Assembly: GCA_018267275.1 (NCBI GenBank) | Contig: JAFDYV010000012.1 | Coordinates: 124,001 to 188,000, forward strand | Direction: 5' to 3' | Source of the DNA: Bacteroidota bacterium | Lineage (GTDB): Bacteria; Bacteroidota; Bacteroidia; Cytophagales; Cyclobacteriaceae | Length of the DNA: 64,000 nucleotides | Part shown: positions 27,284 to 36,375 of the stretch, in pieces | Layout of the letters: the number at the start of each line of letters is the position of its first letter | Position numbering within the stretch: position 1 is the first letter of the stretch | Made by a program: the position numbers and the translations under genes | Notes under the pieces: model-generated | Told to the model about the DNA's origin: nothing | Databases searched by the model: none | What the model saw: only the letters and a program-made list of their open reading frames with translations

Positions 27284-27880
27284 ATGAAGAAACTACTTGT
27301 TGTTTTGTGTGTCATGGCGATTGGTTCTCAGGCATTTTCCCAAGCTCAGTTTTCCATCGGCATAAAAGGTGGTTTGAACTTTGCGAACCTAGATGTGAGT
27401 AGCGCTTCTGCTGCCTACAATAGCAAAACCGGCTATCACGGTGGTGCCTTTGTTCTTTTGAAATTAGGCAAAATCGGTATTCAACCTGAATTGATTTACT
27501 CCAAGCAAGGATCCTCTTTTCAAATTAACACAACAAACATCGATGCGAATTACGACTACTTCAACATACCCATCGTATTGAAACTTTATACGATCGCTGG
27601 TATCAACCTGCAAGTGGGTCCGCAATTCGGGTTCGCTTCCGGAAATGTTCCGGTCGGTATCAACGGCAATAATGGAAGTGCCATTGTTGACAAGTTGAAA
27701 GGATCTGACATCAGCGCAGCATTGGGTTTAGGATGGGATGCTCCATTCGGCCTGTCCATTGATGCGCGATACAACTTAGGTTTAACCAAACTAAATGAAG
27801 GTGTCACCACTCAATCCGAGGTAAAGAACCAGGTGATCCAAGTTTCGTTGGGTTATAAACTATTCAAATTCGGAAAATAG
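27284..27880 (+). CDS. PorT-like outer-membrane beta-barrel protein
   Basis: 198 residues with signal peptide MKKLLVVLCVMAIGSQAFSQ. The mature start FSIGIKGGLNFANLDVSS, then GYHGGAFVLLKLGKIGIQPELIYSKQG and the closing VSLGYKLFKFGK are the usual PF13568-type (OMP_b-brl_2) barrel motifs of Bacteroidota. It probably resides in the outer membrane. No specific transport substrate can be given. A clear hairpin terminator follows. Confidence 0.85.
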   Translation: MKKLLVVLCVMAIGSQAFSQAQFSIGIKGGLNFANLDVSSASAAYNSKTGYHGGAFVLLKLGKIGIQPELIYSKQGSSFQINTTNIDANYDYFNIPIVLKLYTIAGINLQVGPQFGFASGNVPVGINGNNGSAIVDKLKGSDISAALGLGWDAPFGLSIDARYNLGLTKLNEGVTTQSEVKNQVIQVSLGYKLFKFGK

Positions 27881-27898
27881 TTTTTAAGCATCATTCAT

Positions 27899-27935
27899 AA
27901 AGCCAATCTTTGCAAAAGGATTGGCTTTTGTTTTT
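27899..27935 (+). terminator. Rho-independent terminator after the barrel gene
   Basis: A perfect 10-base stem, AAAGCCAATC at 27899-27908 with GATTGGCTTT at 27919-27928, has a 10-base loop and runs into a T-rich tract (TTGTTTTTC). It sits 19 bases after the barrel stop and just before the folC start at 27939. Confidence 0.8.
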
Positions 27936-27938
27936 CAT

Positions 27939-29213
27939 ATGCGCTTCAATACCTATCAGCAAACCCTCGATTACCTTTACGAAAACCTTCCCATCTTCCA
28001 GCGGATAGGTGCTGCCGCGTACAAAGCTGATCTCACCAATACCATCCGGCTGTGCAATGCCTTGGGCAACCCGCAAGAAAAATTCAAGGCGGTTCACGTA
28101 GCCGGAACCAACGGAAAGGGGAGTTCTTCTCATATGTTGGCCGCGGTGTTGCAATCGGCCGGGTACAAAACCGGACTTTATACCTCGCCTCACTTAAAAA
28201 ATTTTACTGAACGAATTCGCGTTAATGGAAAAGAAGTTGATGAATCGTTCGTTGTTGATTTTGTCAACAGAATTCATCCGGCAATTGAGTCGATTAAACC
28301 TTCGTTTTTTGAAATCACCGTGGCCATGGCTTTTGACTATTTCGCGAGAGAAAAAGTAGATGTGGCCGTGATTGAAGTAGGGCTGGGGGGAAGGCTCGAC
28401 TCCACCAATGTGATCCATCCTATAGTTTCACTGATCACCAACATTAGTTGGGACCACATGGATCTGCTGGGCGACACCCTCCCAAAAATTGCATTTGAAA
28501 AAGCGGGTATCATCAAACAAGAAACTCCAGTGGTTATCAGCGAATCGCAACCCGAAGTGATAGACGTATTCAAGAAAAAATCCCTTCAATTGAAAAGCCG
28601 CATCGCTTTTGCGGATGAAATGTACAAAGTGAAAAACGAAGGCGCAGGGAGATTTTTGGTGAATGACTTGGAAGAATATCGACTAGAACTTCGCGGCAAT
28701 TACCAGCAAAAAAATCTCGCGGGCGTATTGGCAACCATTGATGTACTACGCGAAACAGGTTTTGCTATTTCAGATGAGTCAGTGCATGGCGGCCTGTCTC
28801 AAACCATTTCGCTCACGGGCTTAAAAGGCAGGTGGCAAAAATTAGGAGATCGGCCGGTTGTGATTTGCGATACAGGTCACAACGAAGCTGGAGTGAAGCA
28901 GGTACTACAGCAAATTGAAGAGCAAAAATATGATCAACTACACCTGGTGTGGGGCATGGTAAAGGACAAAGACATTTCAAAAATTCTGCAACTGTTGCCC
29001 AAGAAGGCGTACTATTATTTTTGCCAAGCAAACATTCCACGCGCCATGGATGCAAACGACTTAGCCACCAAGGCATCAGCGTACGAATTACAAGGAAAAG
29101 TGATTGCTGATGTTAACAAGGCTATTACCGAAGCAAAAAATTCAGCCACCGAAAATGATCTTATTTTTGTTGGTGGAAGCACCTTTGTGGTAGCCGAGAT
29201 TTTAAATCTTTGA
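27939..29213 (+). CDS. folC: Bifunctional folylpolyglutamate synthase/dihydrofolate synthase
   Basis: About 424 residues from ATG 27939; the TTG six codons upstream lies in the terminator stem and is rejected. Mur-ligase fold: VHVAGTNGKGSSSHMLAA is the P-loop, then TSPHLKNFTERIRVNG, VIEVGLGGRLDSTNV and ISWDHMDLLGDT. The enzyme adds glutamate to dihydropteroate and to folates using ATP in the cytoplasm. The C-terminal domain (VVICDTGHNEAGVKQVL, HLVWGMVKDKD) is complete. Confidence 0.94.
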   Translation: MRFNTYQQTLDYLYENLPIFQRIGAAAYKADLTNTIRLCNALGNPQEKFKAVHVAGTNGKGSSSHMLAAVLQSAGYKTGLYTSPHLKNFTERIRVNGKEVDESFVVDFVNRIHPAIESIKPSFFEITVAMAFDYFAREKVDVAVIEVGLGGRLDSTNVIHPIVSLITNISWDHMDLLGDTLPKIAFEKAGIIKQETPVVISESQPEVIDVFKKKSLQLKSRIAFADEMYKVKNEGAGRFLVNDLEEYRLELRGNYQQKNLAGVLATIDVLRETGFAISDESVHGGLSQTISLTGLKGRWQKLGDRPVVICDTGHNEAGVKQVLQQIEEQKYDQLHLVWGMVKDKDISKILQLLPKKAYYYFCQANIPRAMDANDLATKASAYELQGKVIADVNKAITEAKNSATENDLIFVGGSTFVVAEILNL

Positions 29214-29249
29214 GTTTGTTCTAATCTTGAATCCTCCACACCTGAAACA

Positions 29250-29906
29250 ATGAAAAGTAAACTCAAGCGATTTGAAATTATTGCTACCCGAGAAAATGTA
29301 ATTGAGCCGGGTAAAGAACTATTCAATACCATCAAGGGCAACTGGAACAAGGTTTACTTCAAAAATAGTCAACCTATTACGATTGAACTCGCCTGTGGTA
29401 GAGGAGAATATACCGTGGGCCTGGCAAAACGATTTCCAGAGCGTAATTACATTGGCATTGACAAAAAGGGCGACCGCATTTGGAAGGGAAGCACATGGGC
29501 GGTAGAAGACCAACTGCAAAATGTAGGCTTCTTGCGCACAGGTATTCTATTCATCGAAAGCTTTTTTGAGGTGGGAGAGGTGGACGAAATTTGGCTCACC
29601 TTTCCTGATCCCCTTCCGCGCAAGCGCGATGCTGAGAGACGCCTTTCCAGCAGAAAGTTTATTGATATGTACAAAAAACTGCTGGCGCCCGCAGGCTTTT
29701 TTCGTTTCAAAACCGACAACACCGATTTGTTCAATTTCACTTTAGATGAATTGGCGCAACGAGGTGACATTGTTGATTTTGAATATACCCACGACTTATA
29801 TCAATCGCCTTTGCGAGCCGAGTGCCACGACATCAAAACCAAGTACGAAGAGATGTTTTCTGCGCAGGGAGAAAGTATCAAATACCTCAGGCTGCGGTTC
29901 AAGTAG
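29250..29906 (+). CDS. trmB: tRNA (guanine46-N7)-methyltransferase
   Basis: 218 residues. The SAM-binding motif is ELACGRGEYTVGLAKRFPERNYIGID, followed by the family motif LTFPDPLPRKRDAERRLSS and the C-terminal TKYEEMF. TrmB makes m7G46 in the variable loop of tRNAs. It lies 36 bases after folC on the same strand. A REP-like inverted repeat follows the stop. Confidence 0.94.
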   Translation: MKSKLKRFEIIATRENVIEPGKELFNTIKGNWNKVYFKNSQPITIELACGRGEYTVGLAKRFPERNYIGIDKKGDRIWKGSTWAVEDQLQNVGFLRTGILFIESFFEVGEVDEIWLTFPDPLPRKRDAERRLSSRKFIDMYKKLLAPAGFFRFKTDNTDLFNFTLDELAQRGDIVDFEYTHDLYQSPLRAECHDIKTKYEEMFSAQGESIKYLRLRFK

Positions 29907-29916
29907 CAATCTTAAT

Positions 29917-29980
29917 TGTGAGGCTGAGCTTGTCGAAGTCCTTTGAGGTTATATCAGGTTTCGCCAAGCTCAACCTGACA
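29917..29980. repeat. REP-like inverted repeat
   Basis: Arms at 29917-29937 and 29960-29980 match at 18 of 21 positions, with a 22-base loop. The core GGCTGAGCTTGTCGAA and its partner TTCGCCAAGCTCAACC match the GAGCTTGTCGAA-type palindromes scattered in many bacterial genomes. It lies between trmB and the phosphoesterase gene and could stabilise or end the trmB transcript. Confidence 0.7.
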
Positions 29981-30067
29981 GCACTGCCTTCTTAACATTT
30001 TGATAATACCGCAATTGCCAATGCCGGTTTCAAAAAAATTACCTTTGCTTGCGTTGTTACCAACCTA

Positions 30068-30922
30068 ATGGGAAAAAGGCGTAAACGCGAAGTTGAGCTG
30101 GTGATCATTTCTGATGTTCACCTCGGCACCTACGGTTGCCATGCCGAAGAACTCCTCAAATACCTCAAGTCGATCAAACCGAAGCGGCTAATTCTAAATG
30201 GCGACATCATCGACATGTGGCAATTCAGCAAGCGCTACTGGCCGAAGTCGCACATGCAAGTGGTGAAGCATATCACGGGCTTGTTGGCAAAAGGAACTAA
30301 AGTCACGTACCTGACAGGCAATCACGATGAAATGCTGCGCAAGTTTGCCAGTTTTAAGCTGGGCGGATTTCAAATTGCTAACAAGAAAGTGGTTTCATTA
30401 AACGGTCAATCTGCCTGGATTTTCCATGGAGATGTATTTGACGTAACCATGCAATACTCGAAGTGGCTGGCCAAGCTGGGCGCGATCGGATACGACACAC
30501 TCATCCTCATCAACTCATTTGTAAATTTCATTCTCAAGCTGCTGGGCCGTGGCAAAATATCATTGAGCAAACGCGTAAAAGACAGCGTAAAGCAAGCGGT
30601 AAAGTTTATTGACGACTTTGAAAAAACGGCAGCAGACATCGCCATCAGCAACGGCTACCAGTACGTCATCTGCGGGCACATTCATCAGCCGGCCATGCGC
30701 AAAATCACTACCGAGAAGGGCGAAGTGACTTACCTGAATTCGGGTGATTGGGTAGAGAACCTTACCGCCTTGGAATACGACCAGGGCATGTGGCGCATTT
30801 ACAACTACCATGACGACCAAATTGCCCAAAAAATAAAATTATCTAAACATGTGCGGCAATCGCTGGATAATGACGAGATATTTAAAGACCTTGTCAGTGA
30901 ATTCTTGTCTGTAAAGAAATGA
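30068..30922 (+). CDS. UDP-2,3-diacylglucosamine diphosphatase-like metallophosphoesterase
   Basis: 284 residues with the calcineurin-type metal motifs in order: SDVHLG, NGDIIDMW, GNHDE and CGHIHQP. This spacing and the TYLTGNHDEMLRKF segment fit the LpxH/LpxH-like group, which splits UDP-2,3-diacylglucosamine in lipid A synthesis. Bacteroidota often carry several paralogues, so the exact substrate is open. The following glycosyltransferase overlaps by ATGA, which links the pair to envelope lipid or glycolipid work. Confidence 0.82.
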   Translation: MGKRRKREVELVIISDVHLGTYGCHAEELLKYLKSIKPKRLILNGDIIDMWQFSKRYWPKSHMQVVKHITGLLAKGTKVTYLTGNHDEMLRKFASFKLGGFQIANKKVVSLNGQSAWIFHGDVFDVTMQYSKWLAKLGAIGYDTLILINSFVNFILKLLGRGKISLSKRVKDSVKQAVKFIDDFEKTAADIAISNGYQYVICGHIHQPAMRKITTEKGEVTYLNSGDWVENLTALEYDQGMWRIYNYHDDQIAQKIKLSKHVRQSLDNDEIFKDLVSEFLSVKK

Positions 30923-31905
30923 ACATACTCTATGCGATTCAAGGCACCGGCAATGGTCACCTCAGCCGCGCCATTGATATTATTCCCGAACTTAAGAAAT
31001 ACGGCAGCCTTGATTTGTTTGTAAGCGGTGCGCAAGCTGAGGTAGTATTGCCTTATCCTGTTAAGTACAAATCGAAAGGTTTGAGCTTTTATTTTGGAAA
31101 AAGTGGGGGCATCAATTTTTTGAAGACGTTCCAGAAGAATAGCTCAAAAGATGTAATCAAAGAAATTAAAAATTTCCCGGTCGAGAAGTACGATTTAGTG
31201 GTAAACGACTTTGAACCCATAACGGCTTGGGCATGCAGACGAAAGGAAGTGAAAATTGTGTCGCTCAGCCATCAGGCTGCTTTGCTTTCAAAAAAAGCAC
31301 CGCGCCCTAAAATAGTAGATCCGTTTGGTGAATGGATGCTAAAAAACTATGCGCCCGTTAAAAAGTATGTAGGCTTTCATTTTGAAGAGTACGATAAGAA
31401 TATTTTTACACCCGTCATCCGTCAAGCCATCCGCCAGGCAAAAGTGAAAGACCATGGCCACTACACAGTGTACTTGCCCGCGTATGACGACAAGAAGTTG
31501 GTACAGCGGTTATTGAAACTGGATAAAATCAAGTGGCACATCTTTTCGAAGCACACCAAAAGGCCGTACCATGTGGGGCGCATTTCTGTTTTCCCTGTAA
31601 GCGGTGCAGATTTTATTGAGAGCGTGGTGAGCAGTAGTGGGGTATTGTGTGGTGCGGGTTTTGAAACCCCTGCCGAAGTACTGCACATGAACAAAAAGCT
31701 ACTGGTGGTGCCCATGAAGAGCCAATACGAGCAGCACTGCAATGCTGCTGCGTTAAAAAAGTTGGGTGTTCCGGTGCTAAAAAAAGTGAAGAAGAAATCC
31801 ATCAAAAAAATCGGGCAGTGGCTGGAAGAAGCAAAGCCTTTGAATCTTGAATTCCCCGATGTGGCGGGAGATGCTGTGGAGTATATGTTTGAGAAGTTTG
31901 TGTAA
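30919..31905 (+). CDS. Glycosyltransferase family protein (MJ1255/VC2487-like)
   Basis: 328 residues, GT-B-like. The N-terminus ILYAIQGTGNGHLSRAIDIIPEL and the C-terminal GVLCGAGFETPAEVLHMNKKLLVVP with MKSQYEQHCNAAAL are the markers of this MurG/GT28-related family. The reaction and sugar are unknown. It starts inside the stop codon of the phosphoesterase gene, indicating a shared transcript and probably a shared membrane-lipid substrate. Confidence 0.82.
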   Translation: MNILYAIQGTGNGHLSRAIDIIPELKKYGSLDLFVSGAQAEVVLPYPVKYKSKGLSFYFGKSGGINFLKTFQKNSSKDVIKEIKNFPVEKYDLVVNDFEPITAWACRRKEVKIVSLSHQAALLSKKAPRPKIVDPFGEWMLKNYAPVKKYVGFHFEEYDKNIFTPVIRQAIRQAKVKDHGHYTVYLPAYDDKKLVQRLLKLDKIKWHIFSKHTKRPYHVGRISVFPVSGADFIESVVSSSGVLCGAGFETPAEVLHMNKKLLVVPMKSQYEQHCNAAALKKLGVPVLKKVKKKSIKKIGQWLEEAKPLNLEFPDVAGDAVEYMFEKFV

Positions 31906-31969
31906 ATTGAGCTAAATAGAAAGGCCACGCGCTGGATTTGTTACAAGCAGGGCGATTGGGCTCAACGAA

Positions 31970-32614
31970 TTGCTTCCCTTTTATGTGAAAAGTTTTGGCT
32001 TAGTTGTGCTAGCAATTTTACTTCTTGGTTTTCAAAAAACGAAGTTGAGTGATCCGGCACTGACTGTTTTTATTGAATACCAAGGCATTTATAAGGATTC
32101 AACCAATAATAAAGCCAACTTGAAATTGAAGGTTACACTTCAAAACAACACGCGCTTCAATTTGATTCTATATAATATTTTCGGAAAACCCTTGCGTCCA
32201 CTATTTCAGGAGGATTCAGTTTGTGATGAGATCGTCACAACGAAAACGATATTGATTTTTGACCAACACAATGCTCTTGTTACACCAAAGACCTTTGCCA
32301 TTGTTTCGGACTCTATTGACTATACTGCTATGACCTTAGAACGAGTACAAAATAAATTAGATAGGGCGAAGCTGGATTTTGCTAAGTCCACCACTATTAT
32401 TCGTTCCAGGCAACGAATGACTTTCCTTGAAACAATTGATTTATCCCATCTTGAATTTAACAGCCATCCATACTATGTACAACTAATGTATAGCTCTGGG
32501 GCAAGCGTTGATTATTCAATTGATGAAACACTTCGAAGTAGCCTTCAAAATTCAAAGAACAACAAGGAATATCGCGACTGTATAAAGTCAAATCGAATTA
32601 AAGTCATTTTGTAA
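31970..32614 (+). CDS. Hypothetical protein with N-terminal hydrophobic segment
   Basis: 214 residues, not recognised. An N-terminal hydrophobic helix (VKSFGLVVLAILLLGFQ) may be a signal peptide or anchor. The next ~90 residues (LTVFIEYQGIYKDSTNNKANLKLKVTLQNNT) look like a beta-sandwich, and a basic C-terminus follows. Start is TTG at 31970; a GTG at 31985 is possible. It stands alone, and its AT content is higher than that of the housekeeping genes on either side. It is likely exported, function unknown. Confidence 0.6.
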   Translation: MLPFYVKSFGLVVLAILLLGFQKTKLSDPALTVFIEYQGIYKDSTNNKANLKLKVTLQNNTRFNLILYNIFGKPLRPLFQEDSVCDEIVTTKTILIFDQHNALVTPKTFAIVSDSIDYTAMTLERVQNKLDRAKLDFAKSTTIIRSRQRMTFLETIDLSHLEFNSHPYYVQLMYSSGASVDYSIDETLRSSLQNSKNNKEYRDCIKSNRIKVIL

Positions 32615-32732
32615 CGATGCATTCAAAATCGGAGAAAGTTGCCTTCCGATAATTTCTTCGCAAAAAAGTTGTTCATTTTTTATGGAATTGTAAAGTCGCC
32701 CGCATCTCATAGAAAACTAAAACCAATTTTCT

Positions 32733-33203
32733 ATGAAACGTCAATCTTTACTCTCTGCGTCAAGGCTAGGCCTTGGCACCTCACTTATCGCGCTGTCCCT
32801 GGTGGTACAGCCAAGTTTCAGCGGCCCTCAATTGCCTCCCGCCATGATTGAAGTAAACACAAAAGTTGCTTCGGCCTTGCAAGGTGTGGTGCACGATGAA
32901 GACCAACTGCCGCTCGCAGGCGTCAACATTTATCTGAAAGGCACCAACATCGGCACCACCACCAACGAGAAAGGCGAATTTGTTTTCCCGCAGAAGCTGA
33001 ACGAGGGCGACATTATCGTTTTTAGTTTTGTAGGGCTGGAAACCAAAGAGTATGTCGTTCCCGCCAATGCACCCGACCCCATTCAAATTGTAATGCAACT
33101 GGATAGCACCATTATGATGGGCGAGTTGGCAGTGGAGCAAGGAAGCGAAAGCAAGCGGCCATTATCCAAGCGTATTTGGCACAAGATGAAATCGATTTTC
33201 TAG
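32733..33203 (+). CDS. CarboxypepD_reg-like domain protein
   Basis: 156 residues. After an N-terminal signal-like segment (LGTSLIALSLVVQPSFS) comes one CarboxypepD_reg-like beta-sandwich: LQGVVHDEDQLPLAGVNIYL, KGTNIGTTTNEKGEFVFP, then GDIIVFSFVGLETKEYVV. In Bacteroidota this domain usually precedes TonB-dependent receptors; here it is a stand-alone protein with no barrel after it. The tail is basic (SKRIWHKMKSIF). It is probably periplasmic or surface-associated, with no defined role. Confidence 0.75.
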   Translation: MKRQSLLSASRLGLGTSLIALSLVVQPSFSGPQLPPAMIEVNTKVASALQGVVHDEDQLPLAGVNIYLKGTNIGTTTNEKGEFVFPQKLNEGDIIVFSFVGLETKEYVVPANAPDPIQIVMQLDSTIMMGELAVEQGSESKRPLSKRIWHKMKSIF

Positions 33204-33223
33204 TTGATGGCATTTGACGGGTG

Positions 33224-33293
33224 ACTCACCCCCGACCTCGCTTCGCTTGGTCACCCCCTCTCTACGCTGTAGAGAGGGGGAAAAGGGGTGAGT
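33224..33293. repeat. Nested palindromic repeat, copy 1
   Basis: The inner hairpin is perfect: CCCCCTCTCTAC (33254-33265), loop GCT, GTAGAGAGGGGG (33269-33280). An outer pair ACTCACCCC/GGGGTGAGT closes it. A second copy with the same GACCTCGCTTCGCT core lies at 36376-36433. It is C/G-rich, unlike the flanks, and noncoding. Confidence 0.8.
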
Positions 33294-33305
33294 TAGGAAT
33301 ACCAT

Positions 33306-33989
33306 TTGAAATTAAAGCAAGTGGCCAAAATCACATTGTGTTGGTTAGTGTTGTGGATATCTGCCAGTGTGCACGCACAGCTGGCAGACTTTGCTGTATC
33401 ATTTGAAAAGGCAGATAGTGTAGCACAGGCCTATGAGGGGCATTCGCTTCAAAACATACCGTTGCTCGCTTTTAACCTTACGCATTCGCTTCCCACCGAA
33501 GTGGAAAAATTCAGGGCCATTTATAAGTGGGTTTGCACCAACATACAAAACGATTATCGGCTGTTCGTTATTCAACGAGCCAAGCAAAGAAAGTGGGCTA
33601 ACAACCCACAGAAGCTTGCCGAATGGAATCGTTCATTTAGTAAGCGCGTATTCAAGAAGCTACTGCACGAGAAGAAGACCATTTGCACTGGCTATGCCTA
33701 TCTGGTGCGTGAGTTGGCGCGGCAAGTCAACCTTCAGTGTGTGGTGGTAGATGGCTATACCACTTCGCCTGCAAGCAAGGATGGGAAGCGTGCCGCGAGC
33801 CACTCTTGGAATGGGGTTAAACTCAACGGCAAGTGGTATCTGTGTGACCCCACGTGGAGCAGCGGGGTGGTAGATGCTTCGCTGGGTACGTTTATAGCCC
33901 GTTATAACGATACCTATTTTCTGCTCGAACCATCACTGTTTGGGCAAAATCACTATGCAAATGATCCAAATGCATTATTTTATAAATAA
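33306..33989 (+). CDS. Transglutaminase-like domain protein
   Basis: 227 residues from TTG 33306. After a signal-like N-terminus (LCWLVLWISASVHAQ) is a transglutaminase-like (papain-type) domain. FRAIYKWVCTNIQNDY precedes the catalytic Cys in TICTGYAYLVRELA, the His in ASHSWNGVKLNGKWYLCD and the Asp in CDPTWSSG. Such secreted proteins may act as proteases or crosslinkers on envelope substrates; activity is unproven. It sits between the two copies of the nested palindrome, upstream of the mutasome genes. Confidence 0.82.
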   Translation: MKLKQVAKITLCWLVLWISASVHAQLADFAVSFEKADSVAQAYEGHSLQNIPLLAFNLTHSLPTEVEKFRAIYKWVCTNIQNDYRLFVIQRAKQRKWANNPQKLAEWNRSFSKRVFKKLLHEKKTICTGYAYLVRELARQVNLQCVVVDGYTTSPASKDGKRAASHSWNGVKLNGKWYLCDPTWSSGVVDASLGTFIARYNDTYFLLEPSLFGQNHYANDPNALFYK

Positions 33990-34039
33990 TTGATTATTAA
34001 ATAAATATTGTGTTTTATATAAAGTTAATGATATAAAAA

Positions 34040-34078
34040 TTAGCATGAATTGCTAAAATATTTAGTAATTATTACCAA
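34040..34078. promoter_or_regulatory. Paired operator-like dyads upstream of imuA
   Basis: Two 17-base dyads stand 22 bases apart: TTAGCATGAATTGCTAA (34040-34056) and TTAGTAATTATTACCAA (34062-34078), the latter 9 bases before the ATG at 34088. The same TTAG...CTAA form occurs before the 113-residue gene at 40738. They are candidate sites for a damage-response repressor, which is inference. Confidence 0.5.
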
Positions 34079-34087
34079 CTTAGCGCC

Positions 34088-34816
34088 ATGCTCAAAAGGG
34101 CGCTTTTCGATCAGCTAAATGCAGAGATAAACCGCATGCAAGGATTCAAGCCGAAGGGCAGTGCTGTTGCCGTGCCCAAGCTGAACACCTTTTGTGAAGC
34201 GTTTCCCAATAGCATATTTCCTACGGGTGCCATTCATGAAATGCTTTCGCCCACACCCGAAACGCTGGCGGCTACCACCGGATTTACGTTGGCGCTGCTG
34301 TCTACATTTTTAAACAAGCAAAGCGCAGTAGTGTGGATTAGCACCCAACGAAAAGTATATGCGCCTGCCCTTAACAGTTTTGGCTTGCAGCCCGACCGCA
34401 TTTTGTTTGTTGAATTGCCCAGCGAGCGAGAATCACTGTGGGCGATGGAAGAAGCGCTGAAGTCTGCTGCACTCACTGCCGTAGTTGGCGAAATACAGAA
34501 CATCAGCTTCACGGCATCCAGGCGGCTGCAATTGGCTGTTGAGCAAAGTCAGGTAACAGGTTTTGTGTTGCACAGCGGCAAACATGTTAATACTACCGCG
34601 TGCGTATCGCGATGGAGGGTTTCTTCTCTGCCCAGCAGCCATGTTGATGAGTTACCGGGCATCGGCCATCCGCAATGGAAGGTGGAACTCTTGCGCATGC
34701 GGAATGGCAAACCCGGTATTTGGAATTTGGGGTGGAGCAAAAATGAATTGACATTGGTGCCATCCATTGTAACACCGGAAATAACGGGTGAATCTCTTTT
34801 GCAACGAGCAGGATAA
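34088..34816 (+). CDS. imuA: ImuA-like translesion mutagenesis protein
   Basis: 242 residues of the RecA/SulA-related ImuA family in its Bacteroidota form: FPNSIFPTGAIHEMLSPTPE, the VVWISTQRKVYAPALNSFGL segment, and LAVEQSQVTGFVLHSG. ImuA joins ImuB and DnaE2 in the mutasome that copies past damaged bases. The stop overlaps the imuB start (TAATG). Two dyad sites lie upstream, suggesting damage-induced expression of the three genes together. Confidence 0.85.
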   Translation: MLKRALFDQLNAEINRMQGFKPKGSAVAVPKLNTFCEAFPNSIFPTGAIHEMLSPTPETLAATTGFTLALLSTFLNKQSAVVWISTQRKVYAPALNSFGLQPDRILFVELPSERESLWAMEEALKSAALTAVVGEIQNISFTASRRLQLAVEQSQVTGFVLHSGKHVNTTACVSRWRVSSLPSSHVDELPGIGHPQWKVELLRMRNGKPGIWNLGWSKNELTLVPSIVTPEITGESLLQRAG

Positions 34817-36324
34817 TGGGCACACGCGTGGTATCCATATGGCTCCGCTATTTTGCTACGGATTGGTTCAGCCTCCGGCAACCGGCATTGAAGCAACAGC
34901 CCTTTGTGTTGCGAACGCCCTCACATGGGCGCATGGTGGTGTCGGGTGTAAATGCAGTGGCTGAAAGAGAAGGTGCACACACGAATGATGTATTGGCCGA
35001 TGTACGCGCTTTGATACCCAACTTGCAGGTGGCAGACGATGCCCCCGAAAAACTTCAACTGGCGCTCACCAAATTGGCAACGTGGTGCATTCGCTTTACA
35101 CCTTTTGTGGCCATCGATCCGCCAGATGGAATTTTTTTAGATGCCACCGGCTGTGCACACCTCTGGGGCAGTGAAGAAAACTATTTGGATGATATCGTTA
35201 AAAAAGTAACACAGCGCGGCTACTATGTGCGTGTTGCCATGGCCGACACAGCAGGTGCAGCATGGGCCGTGGCGCGCTATGCACGTGATGCTGGTAATTA
35301 TCTTATTGTGCCGCCACAGCAGCACGGCAGGGCCTTGCACATGTTACCGCCCGAGTGTTTGCGAATGGATGCAGCGTCTGCGGCACTATTGCATAAGTTG
35401 GGGCTTCGCCATGTAAAGCAGTTGATGAAAATACCTGCGTCTGCTTTGCGCAGAAGATTTGGCCCGTTACTGCTTACGCAGTTGAACAAAGCCTTGGGCT
35501 ACGAATTGGAAATGTTGCAGCCCGTGCAACCCATCGAACCTTATCAAGAGCGATTGCCTTGCCTGGAGCCCATCGTTACCAGTCAAGGAATAGAAATAGC
35601 ACTAAAAAATTTGTTGGAGAGGCTTTGCCTGCGCTTGCAGCGCGAAGAAAAGGGTGTGCGCAAATGTATTTTCAAATGCTTGCGTGTGGATGGCAAAGTC
35701 GAATCCATTTCAATTGCCACCCACAGCGCCTCGCACCACGTGCCGCACCTTTACCATCTGTTTGAAATAAAGATACAGCATATCGAACCTGCACTGGGTA
35801 TAGAATTATTTATGCTGGAAGCGCCCAAGGTAGAGAGCTTGGTACCCGCACAATCAAAAATGTGGGAGGGGAGTGGCGGACTGCATGACCAACGGTTGGC
35901 TGAATTGATTGACAGGCTCAGCAATAAAATTGATGGCAGCCGCATTTACCGATACTTGCCCGATGAACATTATTGGCCCGAGCGCTCTGTTAAGAAAACA
36001 ACATCGCTGAGCGAAGTGCCCACCACGCAGTGGCGCACAGATGTGGTGCGCCCGTTGCAACTGCTGCCCACACCCGAGCCCATAGACGTAGCGGCACCCA
36101 TACCGGATTATCCGCCCATGCTATTTCGGCATAAGGGAAATGTGCACAACATTGTAAGAGCAGATGGCCCTGAGCGTATTGAGCAGGAGTGGTGGCTACA
36201 ACAGGGCCAGCACCGCGATTACTACCGCGTGGAAGATGAGCAGGGCAATCGTTACTGGTTGTTTCGGTTGGGCCACTACCACGATGAAAAGTTTCAATGG
36301 TTTTTGCACGGGTATTTTGCTTGA
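34816..36324 (+). CDS. imuB: ImuB-like Y-family DNA polymerase homologue
   Basis: 502 residues. A Y-family core is present (VVSIWLRYFATDWFSL, FVAIDPPDGIFLDATGCAHLWG, a helix-hairpin region LGLRHVKQLMKIPASALRRRFG) and a little-finger-like C-terminus. In the family the polymerase active-site acidic residues are degenerate, and ImuB serves as the adaptor between ImuA, DnaE2 and the beta clamp. The C-terminal part WLLQQGQHRDYYRVEDEQGN is the conserved ImuB tail. It is coupled to imuA by a one-base overlap. Confidence 0.87.
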   Translation: MGTRVVSIWLRYFATDWFSLRQPALKQQPFVLRTPSHGRMVVSGVNAVAEREGAHTNDVLADVRALIPNLQVADDAPEKLQLALTKLATWCIRFTPFVAIDPPDGIFLDATGCAHLWGSEENYLDDIVKKVTQRGYYVRVAMADTAGAAWAVARYARDAGNYLIVPPQQHGRALHMLPPECLRMDAASAALLHKLGLRHVKQLMKIPASALRRRFGPLLLTQLNKALGYELEMLQPVQPIEPYQERLPCLEPIVTSQGIEIALKNLLERLCLRLQREEKGVRKCIFKCLRVDGKVESISIATHSASHHVPHLYHLFEIKIQHIEPALGIELFMLEAPKVESLVPAQSKMWEGSGGLHDQRLAELIDRLSNKIDGSRIYRYLPDEHYWPERSVKKTTSLSEVPTTQWRTDVVRPLQLLPTPEPIDVAAPIPDYPPMLFRHKGNVHNIVRADGPERIEQEWWLQQGQHRDYYRVEDEQGNRYWLFRLGHYHDEKFQWFLHGYFA

Positions 36325-36375
36325 CAGCTGAAGTCATTTTCAAGCACATTACAGACTATGAATGCAACAATTCAA

